Assembly (NCBI GenBank): GCA_035477115.1
Contig: DATIKW010000010.1
Span: 1 to 14,982, forward strand
Length of the DNA: 14,982 nucleotides
DNA from: UBA995 sp035477115
GTDB lineage: Bacteria; Bacillota; Sulfobacillia; UBA995
Direction of reading: 5' to 3'
The notes beneath the pieces were generated by a model that did not search any database, was not told the DNA's origin, and was given only the letters and a program-made list of their open reading frames with translations. Made by a program: the position numbers and the translations under genes. Below, piece by piece: positions 1-6,900 of this stretch. Position 1 is the first letter of the stretch; each line of letters starts with the position of its first letter.

Positions 1-141
1 GAGATGGTGATGCCCGGAGACAACGTCCGGATGGAGATCGATCTCATTACGCCCATCGCCATCGAGGAAGGCCTGCGTTTTGCCATCCGCGAGGGCGGGA
101 GGACGGTCGGTGCCGGAGCAGTCTCAGCCATCAGAGAGTGA
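1..141 (+). CDS. tuf: Elongation factor Tu, C-terminal fragment (first tuf copy)
   Basis: This is the last 46 codons of an EF-Tu gene whose start lies outside the window; the frame is open from base 1 and stops with TGA at 139-141. The peptide has the beta-barrel domain III ending typical of EF-Tu: a MVMPGDNV motif, then PIAIEEGLRFAIREGGRTVG, finishing near GAVSAI. EF-Tu carries aminoacyl-tRNA to the ribosomal A site as a GTP complex. A tuf copy just before rpmG and secE is a common bacterial arrangement. A second tuf begins at 14782, so this genome carries at least two copies. Identification is secure, although only about a tenth of the protein is visible. Confidence 0.97.
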   Translation, partial: EMVMPGDNVRMEIDLITPIAIEEGLRFAIREGGRTVGAGAVSAIRE

Positions 142-171
142 GGACGGCGGTCCTCGTGCGGGGGGCTCACG

Positions 172-200
172 TTGACTGAGGGCCGGCGTTGTGATATCGT
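172..200 (+). promoter_or_regulatory. Candidate sigma-70 promoter for rpmG-trpT-secE-nusG
   Basis: A TTGACT -35-like box (172-177) is separated by 17 bases from TATCGT (195-200). TG at 192-193 stands one base before the -10, giving an extended -10 arrangement. It lies in the 88-base gap between the first tuf and rpmG, with transcription expected to begin near 207, before the rpmG ribosome site. No terminator with a T-run is evident after tuf, so read-through from tuf is also possible. The call is from pattern only. Confidence 0.5.
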
Positions 201-229
201 CATTAGCGCGATTGCAGGGGGTACCGGCA

Positions 230-379
230 GTGAGGCAGCAAGCCATTCTGGCCTGCGGTGAGTGCAAACGGCGGAACTACAGCACCACCAAGAATAAGAA
301 GAACGATCCGGGCCGCATGGAGATCAAGAAATACTGCCGGTGGTGTGGTCAACACACGCTCCACCGGGAGACGCGTTGA
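230..379 (+). CDS. rpmG: 50S ribosomal protein L33
   Basis: This 49-residue protein matches the usual length of bacterial L33 and is a small zinc-ribbon protein of the large subunit near the E site. Two CxxC knuckles are visible, CGEC (residues 9-12) and CRWC (about 36-39), so this is the zinc-binding (C+) form. The basic stretch between them, with NYSTTKNKKNDP and the EIKKYC segment, is diagnostic. I chose GTG at 230 because AGGGGG lies about nine bases upstream and the length then fits the family exactly. The frame is also open back to GTG 191, but that codon sits inside the candidate -10 box. Its neighbours, trpT and secE, fit a Bacillota-like order. Confidence 0.95.
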   Translation: MRQQAILACGECKRRNYSTTKNKKNDPGRMEIKKYCRWCGQHTLHRETR

Positions 380-420
380 GAGATCCGGGCGGTCGATGAT
401 GGCGCCATCCCGATAAGCGC

Positions 421-497
421 AGGCCCGTAGCTCCAATTGGTAGAGCAGCGGACTCCAAATCCGCGGGTTGGGGGTTCGAATCCCTCCGGGCCTGCCA
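421..497 (+). tRNA. trpT: tRNA-Trp (anticodon CCA), with encoded CCA end
   Basis: The gene folds as a full cloverleaf. The acceptor stem is AGGCCCG (421-427) with CGGGCCT (487-493), the discriminator is G494 and CCA is encoded at 495-497. The anticodon stem is GCGGA (448-452) with TCCGC (460-464), enclosing the loop CTCCAAA with anticodon CCA at 455-457. The T arm GGGGG/CCCTC (470-474/482-486, one G-U pair) encloses TTCGAAT. The anticodon reads UGG, so it accepts tryptophan. It lies between rpmG and secE and is probably processed from the same transcript. The mature 3' end is 22 bases before the chosen secE start. Confidence 0.97.
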
Positions 498-519
498 AAG
501 CTTTGTTGAGGTGGATGAG

Positions 520-726
520 ATGGGTAGGCTGGCCAAGGTCAAGGATAGGGTGACCCGATACTTCCGGGAAGTACGCTCCGAGTTCACGAAGGTCATTTGG
601 CCGGATCGGCGGGAGACGGGCATCTATACGCTGGTCGTCCTCGCTTCGGTGGGAGCGGTTGCCCTCACCATCTGGATCGTGGACATGATACTCAGCACCG
701 TCTTCGGATGGGTGCTGCTACGGTGA
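520..726 (+). CDS. secE: Preprotein translocase subunit SecE
   Basis: This is a short, single-span SecE of 68 residues. SecE clamps the SecY channel in the cytoplasmic membrane and is essential for Sec-dependent export. The cytoplasmic amphipathic helix carries the family motif, here REVRSEFTKVIWPDRRET (about residues 17-33), followed by one hydrophobic segment from roughly residue 36 to 66. I chose ATG 520 because GAGGTG at 508-513 gives a six-base spacing; an in-frame GTG at 511 would add three residues but overlaps that ribosome site. It lies directly before nusG, the usual secE-nusG pair, and its stop is six bases before the nusG start, suggesting translational coupling. Confidence 0.95.
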   Translation: MGRLAKVKDRVTRYFREVRSEFTKVIWPDRRETGIYTLVVLASVGAVALTIWIVDMILSTVFGWVLLR

Positions 727-732
727 AATAGG

Positions 733-1344
733 ATGGACATCAGAGAAACCAAGCCCTCGTCGGAAATCAGCGATGCGCAATCTGCGACGGCCCTCGATTC
801 GGGGGGTGCCGACCGCGCTTCTCCTCGTGAATGGTACGCGGTGCACACCTATGCGGGATACGAAGGCAAGGTCAAGACGAACCTTGAGAAACGCGTTGAA
901 TCCATGCTCATGGAGGACAAGATCTTCCGGGTGGTGGTCCCCACCGAGGAGGAGTACGAGTACAAGGACGGCAAGAAGCGAATTACCCGCAAGAAGATAT
1001 TCCCCGGGTACGTTCTCGTGGAGATGGTCATGGGGGATGACTCCTGGTATGTCGTGCGGAATACTCCGGGGGTGACCGGGTTCGTCGGCTCGGGGAACCG
1101 GCCCATTCCCCTGCAGCCTTCCGAGGTCAAGAGCATCTTGCGACACATGGGGATGGACGAACCCAAGCCCAAGATCCTGTTCGCCGTGGGCGAGAACGTC
1201 AGGGTGACGTCCGGTCCGTTCGCCGGGTTTGTAGGTTCCGTCCGGGAGACCAATGTCGAACGAGGCAAGATACGATTGCTATTGTCAATGTTCGGCAGAG
1301 AGACGCCAGTCGAACTCGATTTCGGGCAGTTAGAGAAGCTATAA
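733..1344 (+). CDS. nusG: Transcription termination/antitermination protein NusG
   Basis: NusG binds the beta' clamp of elongating RNA polymerase and links it to Rho or to the ribosome. The 203-residue protein has an NGN domain from about residue 34 (WYAVHTYAGYE, later FPGYVLVEM) and a KOW domain over about 150-203 (FAVGENVRVTSGPFAGFVG). About 32 residues rich in Ser, Asp, Glu and Ala precede the NGN domain, more than in many NusG proteins. No in-frame ATG, GTG or TTG occurs between codon 1 and the NGN domain, so the extension cannot be a start-choice error unless the start is non-canonical. The ribosome site is weak (GGTGA at 722-726, overlapping the secE stop), which suggests translational coupling with secE. 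Confidence 0.97.
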   Translation: MDIRETKPSSEISDAQSATALDSGGADRASPREWYAVHTYAGYEGKVKTNLEKRVESMLMEDKIFRVVVPTEEEYEYKDGKKRITRKKIFPGYVLVEMVMGDDSWYVVRNTPGVTGFVGSGNRPIPLQPSEVKSILRHMGMDEPKPKILFAVGENVRVTSGPFAGFVGSVRETNVERGKIRLLLSMFGRETPVELDFGQLEKL

Positions 1345-1374
1345 GCCGTCGCGCGGTCGGGGGAGGGTCGGCCG

Positions 1375-1800
1375 GTGCCTCGAAGAATAGTGGCCGTGGT
1401 CAAGCTGCAGATACCTGCCGGGAAAGCAACGCCGGCGCCGCCCGTCGGTCCAGCTTTGGGCCAGCACGGGGTCAATATCATGGCGTTCTGCAAGGAGTTC
1501 AACGAGCGGACCGCCACGCAAGTCGGGCTGATCATCCCGGCGGAAGTCACCATCATGGACGACCGGTCTTTCTCGTTCGTCTGCAAGAGCCCGCCCGCTG
1601 CGGTGTTACTGAAGAAGGCAGCCGGCATCGAAACCGCTTCCGCTGAACCCAACCGGGTCAAGGTCGGGACGGTTTCGAGGGCGCGCGTGCGGGAGATAGC
1701 CGAACAGAAACTGGCCGATTTGAATGCCAACACGGTGGAGTCGGCCATGAGGATGGTTGAAGGTACTGCCCGCAGCATGGGTATAGAGGTCGTGGACTGA
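1375..1800 (+). CDS. rplK: 50S ribosomal protein L11
   Basis: L11 binds 23S rRNA in the GTPase-associated centre at the base of the stalk and takes part in the function of EF-G and other translation factors. The 141-residue product has the family length. It shows the proline-rich N-terminal domain (KLQIPAGKATPAPPVGPALG, then QHGVNIMAFCKEFN) and the RNA-binding C-terminal domain ending in a segment like NTVESAMRMVEGTARSMGI. The start is GTG 1375, with GGGAGG at 1361-1366 eight bases upstream. The gene lies 30 bases after nusG and 67 bases before rplA, so the three are very probably cotranscribed. L11 and L1 are adjacent in most bacteria. Confidence 0.98.
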   Translation: MPRRIVAVVKLQIPAGKATPAPPVGPALGQHGVNIMAFCKEFNERTATQVGLIIPAEVTIMDDRSFSFVCKSPPAAVLLKKAAGIETASAEPNRVKVGTVSRARVREIAEQKLADLNANTVESAMRMVEGTARSMGIEVVD

Positions 1801-1819
1801 AGTCGTGGGTTGCGTGGGA

Positions 1820-1838
1820 GGGACCCGATTGGGGGCCC
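1820..1838 (+). promoter_or_regulatory. Hairpin in the rplK-rplA gap, candidate translational control site
   Basis: GGGACCC (1820-1826) pairs with GGGGCCC (1832-1838) through six GC pairs and one internal A-G mismatch around a five-base loop. It ends 11 bases before the rplA Shine-Dalgarno sequence. There is no T-run after it, so it is not an intrinsic terminator. L1 is known to control L11-L1 mRNAs in several organisms. Placing that function on this hairpin is inference, and I could not match it to an L1 consensus. Confidence 0.3.
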
Positions 1839-1867
1839 GGTGGCACCACAGGAGGTACGAATAGCAG

Positions 1868-2560
1868 ATGGGCAAGCGGCACACGGATGCACTGAAGCAA
1901 GTAGATCGGCAGAAGCTATACGAGGCGCCGGAGGCCGTGGCGCTCCTCCGCAAGATCAGCCATACCAAGTTCGACGAGACGGTGGAAGTAGCGGTGCGCT
2001 TGGGCGTGGACCCTCGCCATGCCGACCAGATGGTCCGCGGCACAGTGGTCCTCCCTCACGGTACGGGACGAACGGTACGAGTGCTGGTCTTCGCCAAAGG
2101 TGACAAGGCGAAGGAGGCGGAGGCCGCCGGTGCCGACTTCGTGGGAGCGGACGACATCGTGACCAGGGTCCAGGGTGGGTGGACCGACTTCGACGTAGCC
2201 GTGGCGACTCCCGACCTCATGGGAGTCGTCGGCAAGCTCGGGCGGATACTGGGTCCCCGAGGGCTCATGCCAAACCCCAAGACGGGCACCGTGACGTTTG
2301 AGGTCACTCAGGCGGTGCGAGAGATCAAGGCGGGCAAGATCGAGTACCGCACCGAAAAAGCAGGCATAGTCCACGCGCCTATCGGCAAGATGTCTTTCAC
2401 GGACGAGCGCCTCGTAGAGAACCTCCGAGTACTGGTAGACGCCTTGCTGAAGGCACGGCCGGCCGGCGCCAAGGGCCAGTACCTCAAGGGGGTCAGCATT
2501 TCGTCCACCATGGGACCGGGCATCAAGCTCAACCCCCATCGGATCGCAGCGGCTGAGTGA
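1868..2560 (+). CDS. rplA: 50S ribosomal protein L1
   Basis: L1 forms the mobile L1 stalk of the 50S subunit, helps release deacylated tRNA from the E site, and in several bacteria represses its own mRNA. The 230-residue product has the family length. The L1 signature is clear at about residues 122-141 (GKLGRILGPRGLMPNPKTGT), and the C-terminal part ends with KGVSISSTMGPGIKLNP. The start is ATG 1868, preceded by a full AGGAGGT at 1850-1856, 11 bases away. The gene follows rplK. The 240 bases after its stop carry a promoter, a structured leader and a terminator-like hairpin, so transcription of rplJL is controlled separately. Confidence 0.98.
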   Translation: MGKRHTDALKQVDRQKLYEAPEAVALLRKISHTKFDETVEVAVRLGVDPRHADQMVRGTVVLPHGTGRTVRVLVFAKGDKAKEAEAAGADFVGADDIVTRVQGGWTDFDVAVATPDLMGVVGKLGRILGPRGLMPNPKTGTVTFEVTQAVREIKAGKIEYRTEKAGIVHAPIGKMSFTDERLVENLRVLVDALLKARPAGAKGQYLKGVSISSTMGPGIKLNPHRIAAAE

Positions 2561-2573
2561 CGCGCCGGGCGTT

Positions 2574-2603
2574 TTGACTTGACTCAGCAAGTCGTGGTAT
2601 AGT
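2574..2603 (+). promoter_or_regulatory. Sigma-70-type promoter for rplJL
   Basis: TTGACT (2574-2579) and TATAGT (2598-2603) are spaced by 18 bases, and TATAGT differs from the consensus -10 at one position. The -35 is part of an overlapping repeat TTGACTTGACT (2574-2584); the second copy would leave only 13 bases of spacer, so the first is the likely -35. It begins 14 bases after the rplA stop. Transcription would start near 2610, placing the whole structured leader in the transcript. Confidence 0.65.
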
Positions 2604-2655
2604 GTCTGATGCACGATAACCGACGGTCGACCGTGCAGGTCGACCCGTCCCGAGA

Positions 2656-2724
2656 CCGCAGGTGCTCCTGAGAGGAGCTTAAAGGGACCCGCGAGCGCGA
2701 CTGGCTCGCCGGGGACGCCTGCAG
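2656..2724 (+). promoter_or_regulatory. L10-type ribosomal protein leader (autoregulatory RNA)
   Basis: The leader folds as a closing helix enclosing two hairpins, the layout of the known bacterial L10 leader. The closing helix is GCAGG (2658-2662) with CCTGC (2718-2722). Hairpin A is GCTCCT (2664-2669) with AGGAGC (2673-2678). Hairpin B is GCGAGC (2691-2696) with GCTCGC (2704-2709), extended by CC/GG at 2688-2689/2711-2712. The single-stranded CTTAAAG (2678-2684) between the hairpins resembles the conserved joint of this family. In the known family, L10 or the L10-L12 complex binds here and lowers expression. The position directly ahead of rplJ agrees. The fold was drawn by hand and not scored by a covariance model. 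Confidence 0.75.
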
Positions 2725-2745
2725 AGGGCGGAACGAACGAAGTGT

Positions 2746-2777
2746 CTGCCCTGCCCAGGTTGCGGGGCAGTTGTTTT
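2746..2777 (+). terminator. Intrinsic terminator-like attenuator before rplJ
   Basis: CTGCCCTG (2746-2753) pairs with CGGGGCAG (2763-2770), eight pairs with one G-U and a nine-base loop, followed directly by TTGTTTT (2771-2777). This is the form of a Rho-independent terminator placed in the leader between the L10-binding fold and the rplJ ribosome site. It fits the known transcription-attenuation mode of L10 leaders in Bacillota. Bases 2721-2725 (GCAGA) of the upstream closing helix can also pair with 2745-2749 (TCTGC), which would prevent this hairpin from forming. Confidence 0.7.
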
Positions 2778-2800
2778 CGGGAAGGGGGACGCAGACTCAG

Positions 2801-3340
2801 GTGAGTACCCGACAGGACAAGCGACGCGAGATAGATACATGTGCCGACCTGTTCCGGCGGGCGGTGGCGGCAGTATTCACAGACTACCGGGGCCTCAGCG
2901 TCGCGGAGATGAACGAACTACGCCGGCGTCTGAGGCAGGTCGGGGTCGAGTACCGGGTGGTGAAGAACACTCTGGTGCAACTCGCCGCGAGGCAGACGGG
3001 CACCACCAACATCGAAGCACTTGCGCATGGGCCGACCGCGGTCGCGTTCAGCTACGATGACCCCGTCGCCCCGGCGAGGGTGCTTGCAGCCTTCGCCAAG
3101 GAGCATAAGCAGCTACAACTCAAGGGCGGCCTCGTTCAGGGAGCGTTGCTGGACCAAGCGCGCATCTACGCGCTGGCGACACTCCCGAGCGCATCCGAGT
3201 TGCGAGCCCAGGTCGCCCGAGGCTTCCGAGGCCCGCTGGTGTCACTTGCGGTCGTGATGGCCGCACCGATGCAAGCACTGGCGTGCGGTCTCGAGGCTGT
3301 CCGCGCGGGTAAGGCCGAAGGAACGGGAACGGCGGCCTGA
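2801..3340 (+). CDS. rplJ: 50S ribosomal protein L10
   Basis: L10 anchors the L7/L12 dimers to the ribosome and forms the stalk base with L11. With the GTG start at 2801 the protein has 179 residues, close to family length. The N-terminal RNA-binding domain shows TDYRGL at residues 27-32 and VVKNTL at 53-58, and the C-terminal helical region that binds L12 dimers follows (about 130-179). The frame extends upstream to TTG 2771, but that codon lies in the T-run of the attenuator hairpin and adds residues unlike the family. A purine-rich AAGGGGG (2782-2788) sits 12 bases before GTG. rplL follows after 27 bases. Expression is probably set by the L10-type leader. Confidence 0.97.
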   Translation: MSTRQDKRREIDTCADLFRRAVAAVFTDYRGLSVAEMNELRRRLRQVGVEYRVVKNTLVQLAARQTGTTNIEALAHGPTAVAFSYDDPVAPARVLAAFAKEHKQLQLKGGLVQGALLDQARIYALATLPSASELRAQVARGFRGPLVSLAVVMAAPMQALACGLEAVRAGKAEGTGTAA

Positions 3341-3367
3341 GGCTGCCGGCCGGGGAGGTATCAGATC

Positions 3368-3751
3368 GTGTCCAAGGTTCAGGAAGTGCTTGACCTGGTC
3401 AAAGGCATGACCGTCGTCGAATTGGCGGAACTGGTGAAAGCCATCGAACAGGAGTTCGGAGTATCGGCCGCTGCCCAAGTGGCAATGGCCCCCATGGCGG
3501 GGCCGGCGGCCGGAGGCACGGCTGCCGTCGAAGTGGAGAAGGTGGAGTTCGACGTGATCCTCACCAGCTTCGGTGACCAGAAAGTTCAGGTCATCAAGGT
3601 GGTACGCGAGTTGACGGGGCTGGGACTGAAGGAAGCCAAGGACCTCGTGGAGGGCGTTCCCAAGCCGGTAAAGCAGAAGGTCAGCAAGGAAGAGGCGCAG
3701 AAGGCTGTCGAGAAGCTCAAAGAGGCGGGGGCGGCTGCGGAGGTCAAGTAA
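3368..3751 (+). CDS. rplL: 50S ribosomal protein L7/L12
   Basis: L7/L12 forms the flexible stalk dimers that recruit EF-G, EF-Tu and other GTPases and stimulate GTP hydrolysis. The 127-residue protein shows the helical N-terminal dimerisation domain (residues 1 to about 35), an Ala, Gly and Pro-rich hinge (about 38-52), and the conserved C-terminal factor-binding domain (from EKVEFDVILTSFG through VIKVVRELTGLGLKEAKDLV). The start is GTG 3368, with GGGGAGGT at 3352-3359 eight bases upstream. It is cotranscribed with rplJ. A strong terminator-like hairpin begins 16 bases after the stop, which would allow L10 and L12 to be made in excess of RNA polymerase. Confidence 0.98.
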   Translation: MSKVQEVLDLVKGMTVVELAELVKAIEQEFGVSAAAQVAMAPMAGPAAGGTAAVEVEKVEFDVILTSFGDQKVQVIKVVRELTGLGLKEAKDLVEGVPKPVKQKVSKEEAQKAVEKLKEAGAAAEVK

Positions 3752-3766
3752 TCGTCGACACCGGTG

Positions 3767-3816
3767 GGGTCGCAGGCGTGATGGAGAGATTCGTTAGCCT
3801 GCGGCCCTTTCTTCTT
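3767..3816 (+). terminator. Terminator/attenuator between rplL and rpoB
   Basis: GGGTCGCAGGC (3767-3777) pairs with GCCTGCGGCCC (3797-3807), 11 pairs including one T-G, with a 19-base loop, then a pyrimidine run TTTCTTCTT (3808-3816). This is a good intrinsic terminator shape apart from the long loop and the cytosines in the run. Partial termination between rplL and rpoB is known in other bacteria and sets the ratio of ribosomal protein to polymerase synthesis. The efficiency cannot be judged from sequence. Confidence 0.7.
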
Positions 3817-3844
3817 GACGGTAGTCGGCGCCATGGGATATCAT
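3815..3844 (+). promoter_or_regulatory. Candidate promoter for rpoBC
   Basis: TTGACG (3815-3820) and TATCAT (3839-3844) are spaced by 18 bases, inside a locally AT-rich island (ATATCATTATAAAT) that stands out from the GC-rich surroundings. The -35 box overlaps the last two T's of the terminator run, so the elements are directly adjacent. It predicts a leader of about 120 bases before rpoB. A better-looking TATAAA lies at 3845-3850 but has no -35 at the right distance. Confidence 0.5.
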
Positions 3845-3975
3845 TATAAATTGCAGTCGCACGGTCATGTTGCCCCGGTCGAAGCCCATCCCGGATCAGC
3901 CAGTGGGACGAGCAAGACCGAACGGGTACTTTTGGTGTTTTCACGCTGGGATTTACTGAGGGGGAGAGGGCCCAG

Positions 3976-6900
3976 ATGTCCAACTCCGGCTCGGCGGGCG
4001 CCCGGGATCGGCTCAGCTTCTCGAGGATCCGGGATGTCTTGGAGATCCCCTATCTCATCGAGATGCAGCAGGACTCCTACGCCTGGTTCGTCCGGGATGG
4101 TCTCCGAGAGGTATTTCGCGACATTTCGCCCATCCAGGACTTTACCGGTACACTGGTCTTGGAGTTCATTGAGCACACTCTGGGCGCGGCCAACTGCACC
4201 GTTGGCGAGTGCAAGGAACGCGATCTCACCTATGCCGCTCCGCTGAGGGTAAAGGCCCGGTTAATCAACAAGGATACCGGGGAAGTAAAGGAACAGGAAG
4301 TCTTCATGGGAGACTTCCCACTGATGACCGACAAGGGCACCTTCGTGATCAACGGGGCGGAGCGGGTTATCGTATCCCAGTTAGTCCGCTCGCCCGGAGT
4401 CTACTACTCGCAGGCGATGGATCCCGCCGGCAAACGGCTGGCGTCCGCCCAAGTCATACCTAATCAGCGCGGCGCGTGGCTGGAGATGGAGACCGACGCC
4501 AACGACGCCGTGTACGCGAGGATCGACCGTACCCGCAAGCTGCCGGTCACGGTGTTGGTGCGGGCACTTGGCTACGGCACACGCGAGCAGATTCTCGAAG
4601 TGCTTGGCGAGAGCCGCCCCATCCTCGAGACTCTTGAACGGGACAGCAGCCAGGGCGAGGATGAGGCGCTGGTCGAGATATACAAGCGGCTGCGTCCGGG
4701 CGAACCTCCTACCGTCGAGAGTGCCCGGGCCCTGCTGGAGTCATTGTTCTTCGACCCCCGGCGATACGATCTTGCCAGCGTTGGCCGATACAAACTCAAC
4801 AAGAAACTGTCGCTTCGCCGGCGGCTTCTGGGAGCCGTCGCCGCCCAGGACATCCGCGCGCCGGGAACCGGCGAGATCCTGGTGAGAGAGCGGGAAACGA
4901 TTGACCGGCTGACGGCAGAGAAGTTAGAGGCGGCGGGCGTCAACGCCGTCGATGTGATCCTTCCCGACGATACGATTCTCCGGGTATTGAGCAACGGACA
5001 GACCCCGCCGGAAGTCCGGACGCTCACCCGCGAAGACATCATGGCGGCCGTGAACTATCTGATAACGTGTCAGAGCGGGCTGGGATCTGTGGACGACATC
5101 GACCATCTCGGCAACCGGCGGCTACGCTCCGTAGGCGAACTGCTTCAGAACCAGTTCCGGATTGGCCTCTCGCGTATGGAACGAGTGGTCAAGGAGCGAA
5201 TGACCATACAGGACGTCGACGTCGTGACGCCACAGGCGCTGATCAACATCCGGCCGGTCGTCGCGGCCGTCAAGGAGTTTTTTGGCTCCAGTCAGTTGTC
5301 GCAGTTCATGGACCAGACCAATCCGCTGGCTGAACTCACGCACAAGCGCCGTCTTTCCGCCTTGGGACCAGGGGGGCTGTCCCGTGAGCGGGCCGGTTTC
5401 GAGGTCCGCGATGTTCACCATTCCCACTACGGTCGCATGTGCCCCATCGAGACGCCGGAGGGTCCCAACATCGGGTTGATCGGCTACCTGTCGACCTTCG
5501 CTCGTATCAACGACTATGGGTTTGTGGAAACGCCCTATCGCAGGGTTGATCGGGAACAGCTCAAGGTCACGTCGGACGTCGTATATCTTACGGCGGACGA
5601 CGAGGACGATTGCGTGATTGCCCAGGCCAACGAACCCCTGGACGAAAACGGCTGGTTCATTGAACCGAGAGTCACTGCCCGCCACCGCCATGAAATCCTC
5701 GCAGTACCGGCGGCGCAAGTGGACTACATGGACGTGTCTCCGAAGCAGGTGGTGTCAGTTGCGTCTGCGCTGATACCTTTCCTGGAGAACGATGACGCCG
5801 GAAGGGCGTTGATGGGTTCCAACATGCAGCGGCAAGCTGTGCCGCTATTGGTAAGCGAGGCTCCACTGGTGGGCACGGGGATTGAGACCAAGGTTGCTCG
5901 GGATTCAGGCGCGCTTGAGTATGCTCGTCGCGGGGGGCGCGTATCCCGGGTCGACGCGAGGGAGATTCACTTGACGACCGACACCGGGGAGGTAGACCGG
6001 TATCGATTGACCAAGTTCGTCCGCTCCAATCAGGGAACTTGCATCAACCAGCGGCCCTTGGTATTCCCCGGCGACCGCGTGGCCGAGGGGCAAGTGATTG
6101 CCGACGGTCCATGCACTGAACAGGGCGAGTTGGCACTGGGCAGGAATGTCCTCGTCGCCTTCATGCCATGGGAAGGGTTCAATTATGAAGATGCGGTGCT
6201 CATCAGCGAGAAGATGACCAAGGAGGACCTGTTCACCTCGATCCACATCGAGGAACACGAGTGCGAAGCGCGGGATACCAAACTTGGTCCTGAGGACATC
6301 ACGCGTGACATCCCGAACGTAGGCGAGGAAGTCCTGGGAGATCTGGACGACCGCGGCATCATCCGGGTTGGAGCGGAGGTCCGCCCGGGGGACATCCTCG
6401 TGGGTAAAGTGACGCCCAAGGGCGAGACTGAACTCACGGCTGAGGAAAGACTGCTGAGGGCCATCTTCGGCGAGAAGGCACGGGAGGTCCGCGACACCTC
6501 CTTGCGGGTTCCCCACGGGGAGAGCGGCATCATCGTCGATGTCAAGGTGTTCTCCCGCGAGAACGGAGATGAGCTGTCGCCCGGCGTCAATGAACTGGTG
6601 AGGGCGTATGTGGCCCATAAGCGGAAGATCTCCCAGGGAGATAAGATGGCCGGTCGCCATGGCAATAAGGGCGTGATCGCCAAGATCCTGCCCGAGGAGG
6701 ACATGCCGTTCCTGCCCGATGGCACCCCGATCGAGATCGTCTTGAATCCCCTGGGGGTGCCGTCGCGGATGAACATTGGCCAGATTTTGGAAACTCACCT
6801 GGGGTGGGCTTGCCATACCCTGGGCATGCGGGCGGCCAGCCCGGTCTTTGACGGGGCGCGCGAGGAAGACGTCGTCTCGCTGCTCGGGCGGGCGAAGCTG

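Noticed and set aside
191..229. Upstream GTG start adding 13 residues to L33
   Set aside because: It overlaps the candidate -10 box, has no ribosome site, and makes the protein longer than the family; GTG 230 has AGGGGG upstream and gives exactly 49 residues.
849..1892. Long antisense open frame over nusG and rplK
   Set aside because: The opposite strand codes for two unmistakable conserved proteins; a low stop frequency in GC-rich DNA explains the open frame.
2771..2800. TTG start ten codons upstream for L10
   Set aside because: It lies in the T-run of the attenuator hairpin, and the added residues do not match L10 N-termini.
3845..3850. TATAAA as the rpoB -10 box
   Set aside because: No -35-like hexamer occurs 16-18 bases upstream; TATCAT at 3839 is correctly spaced from TTGACG.
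3815..4246. Forward open frame covering the rpoB promoter and 5' end
   Set aside because: It overlaps rpoB in another frame, begins inside the promoter-like element, and encodes nothing recognisable.
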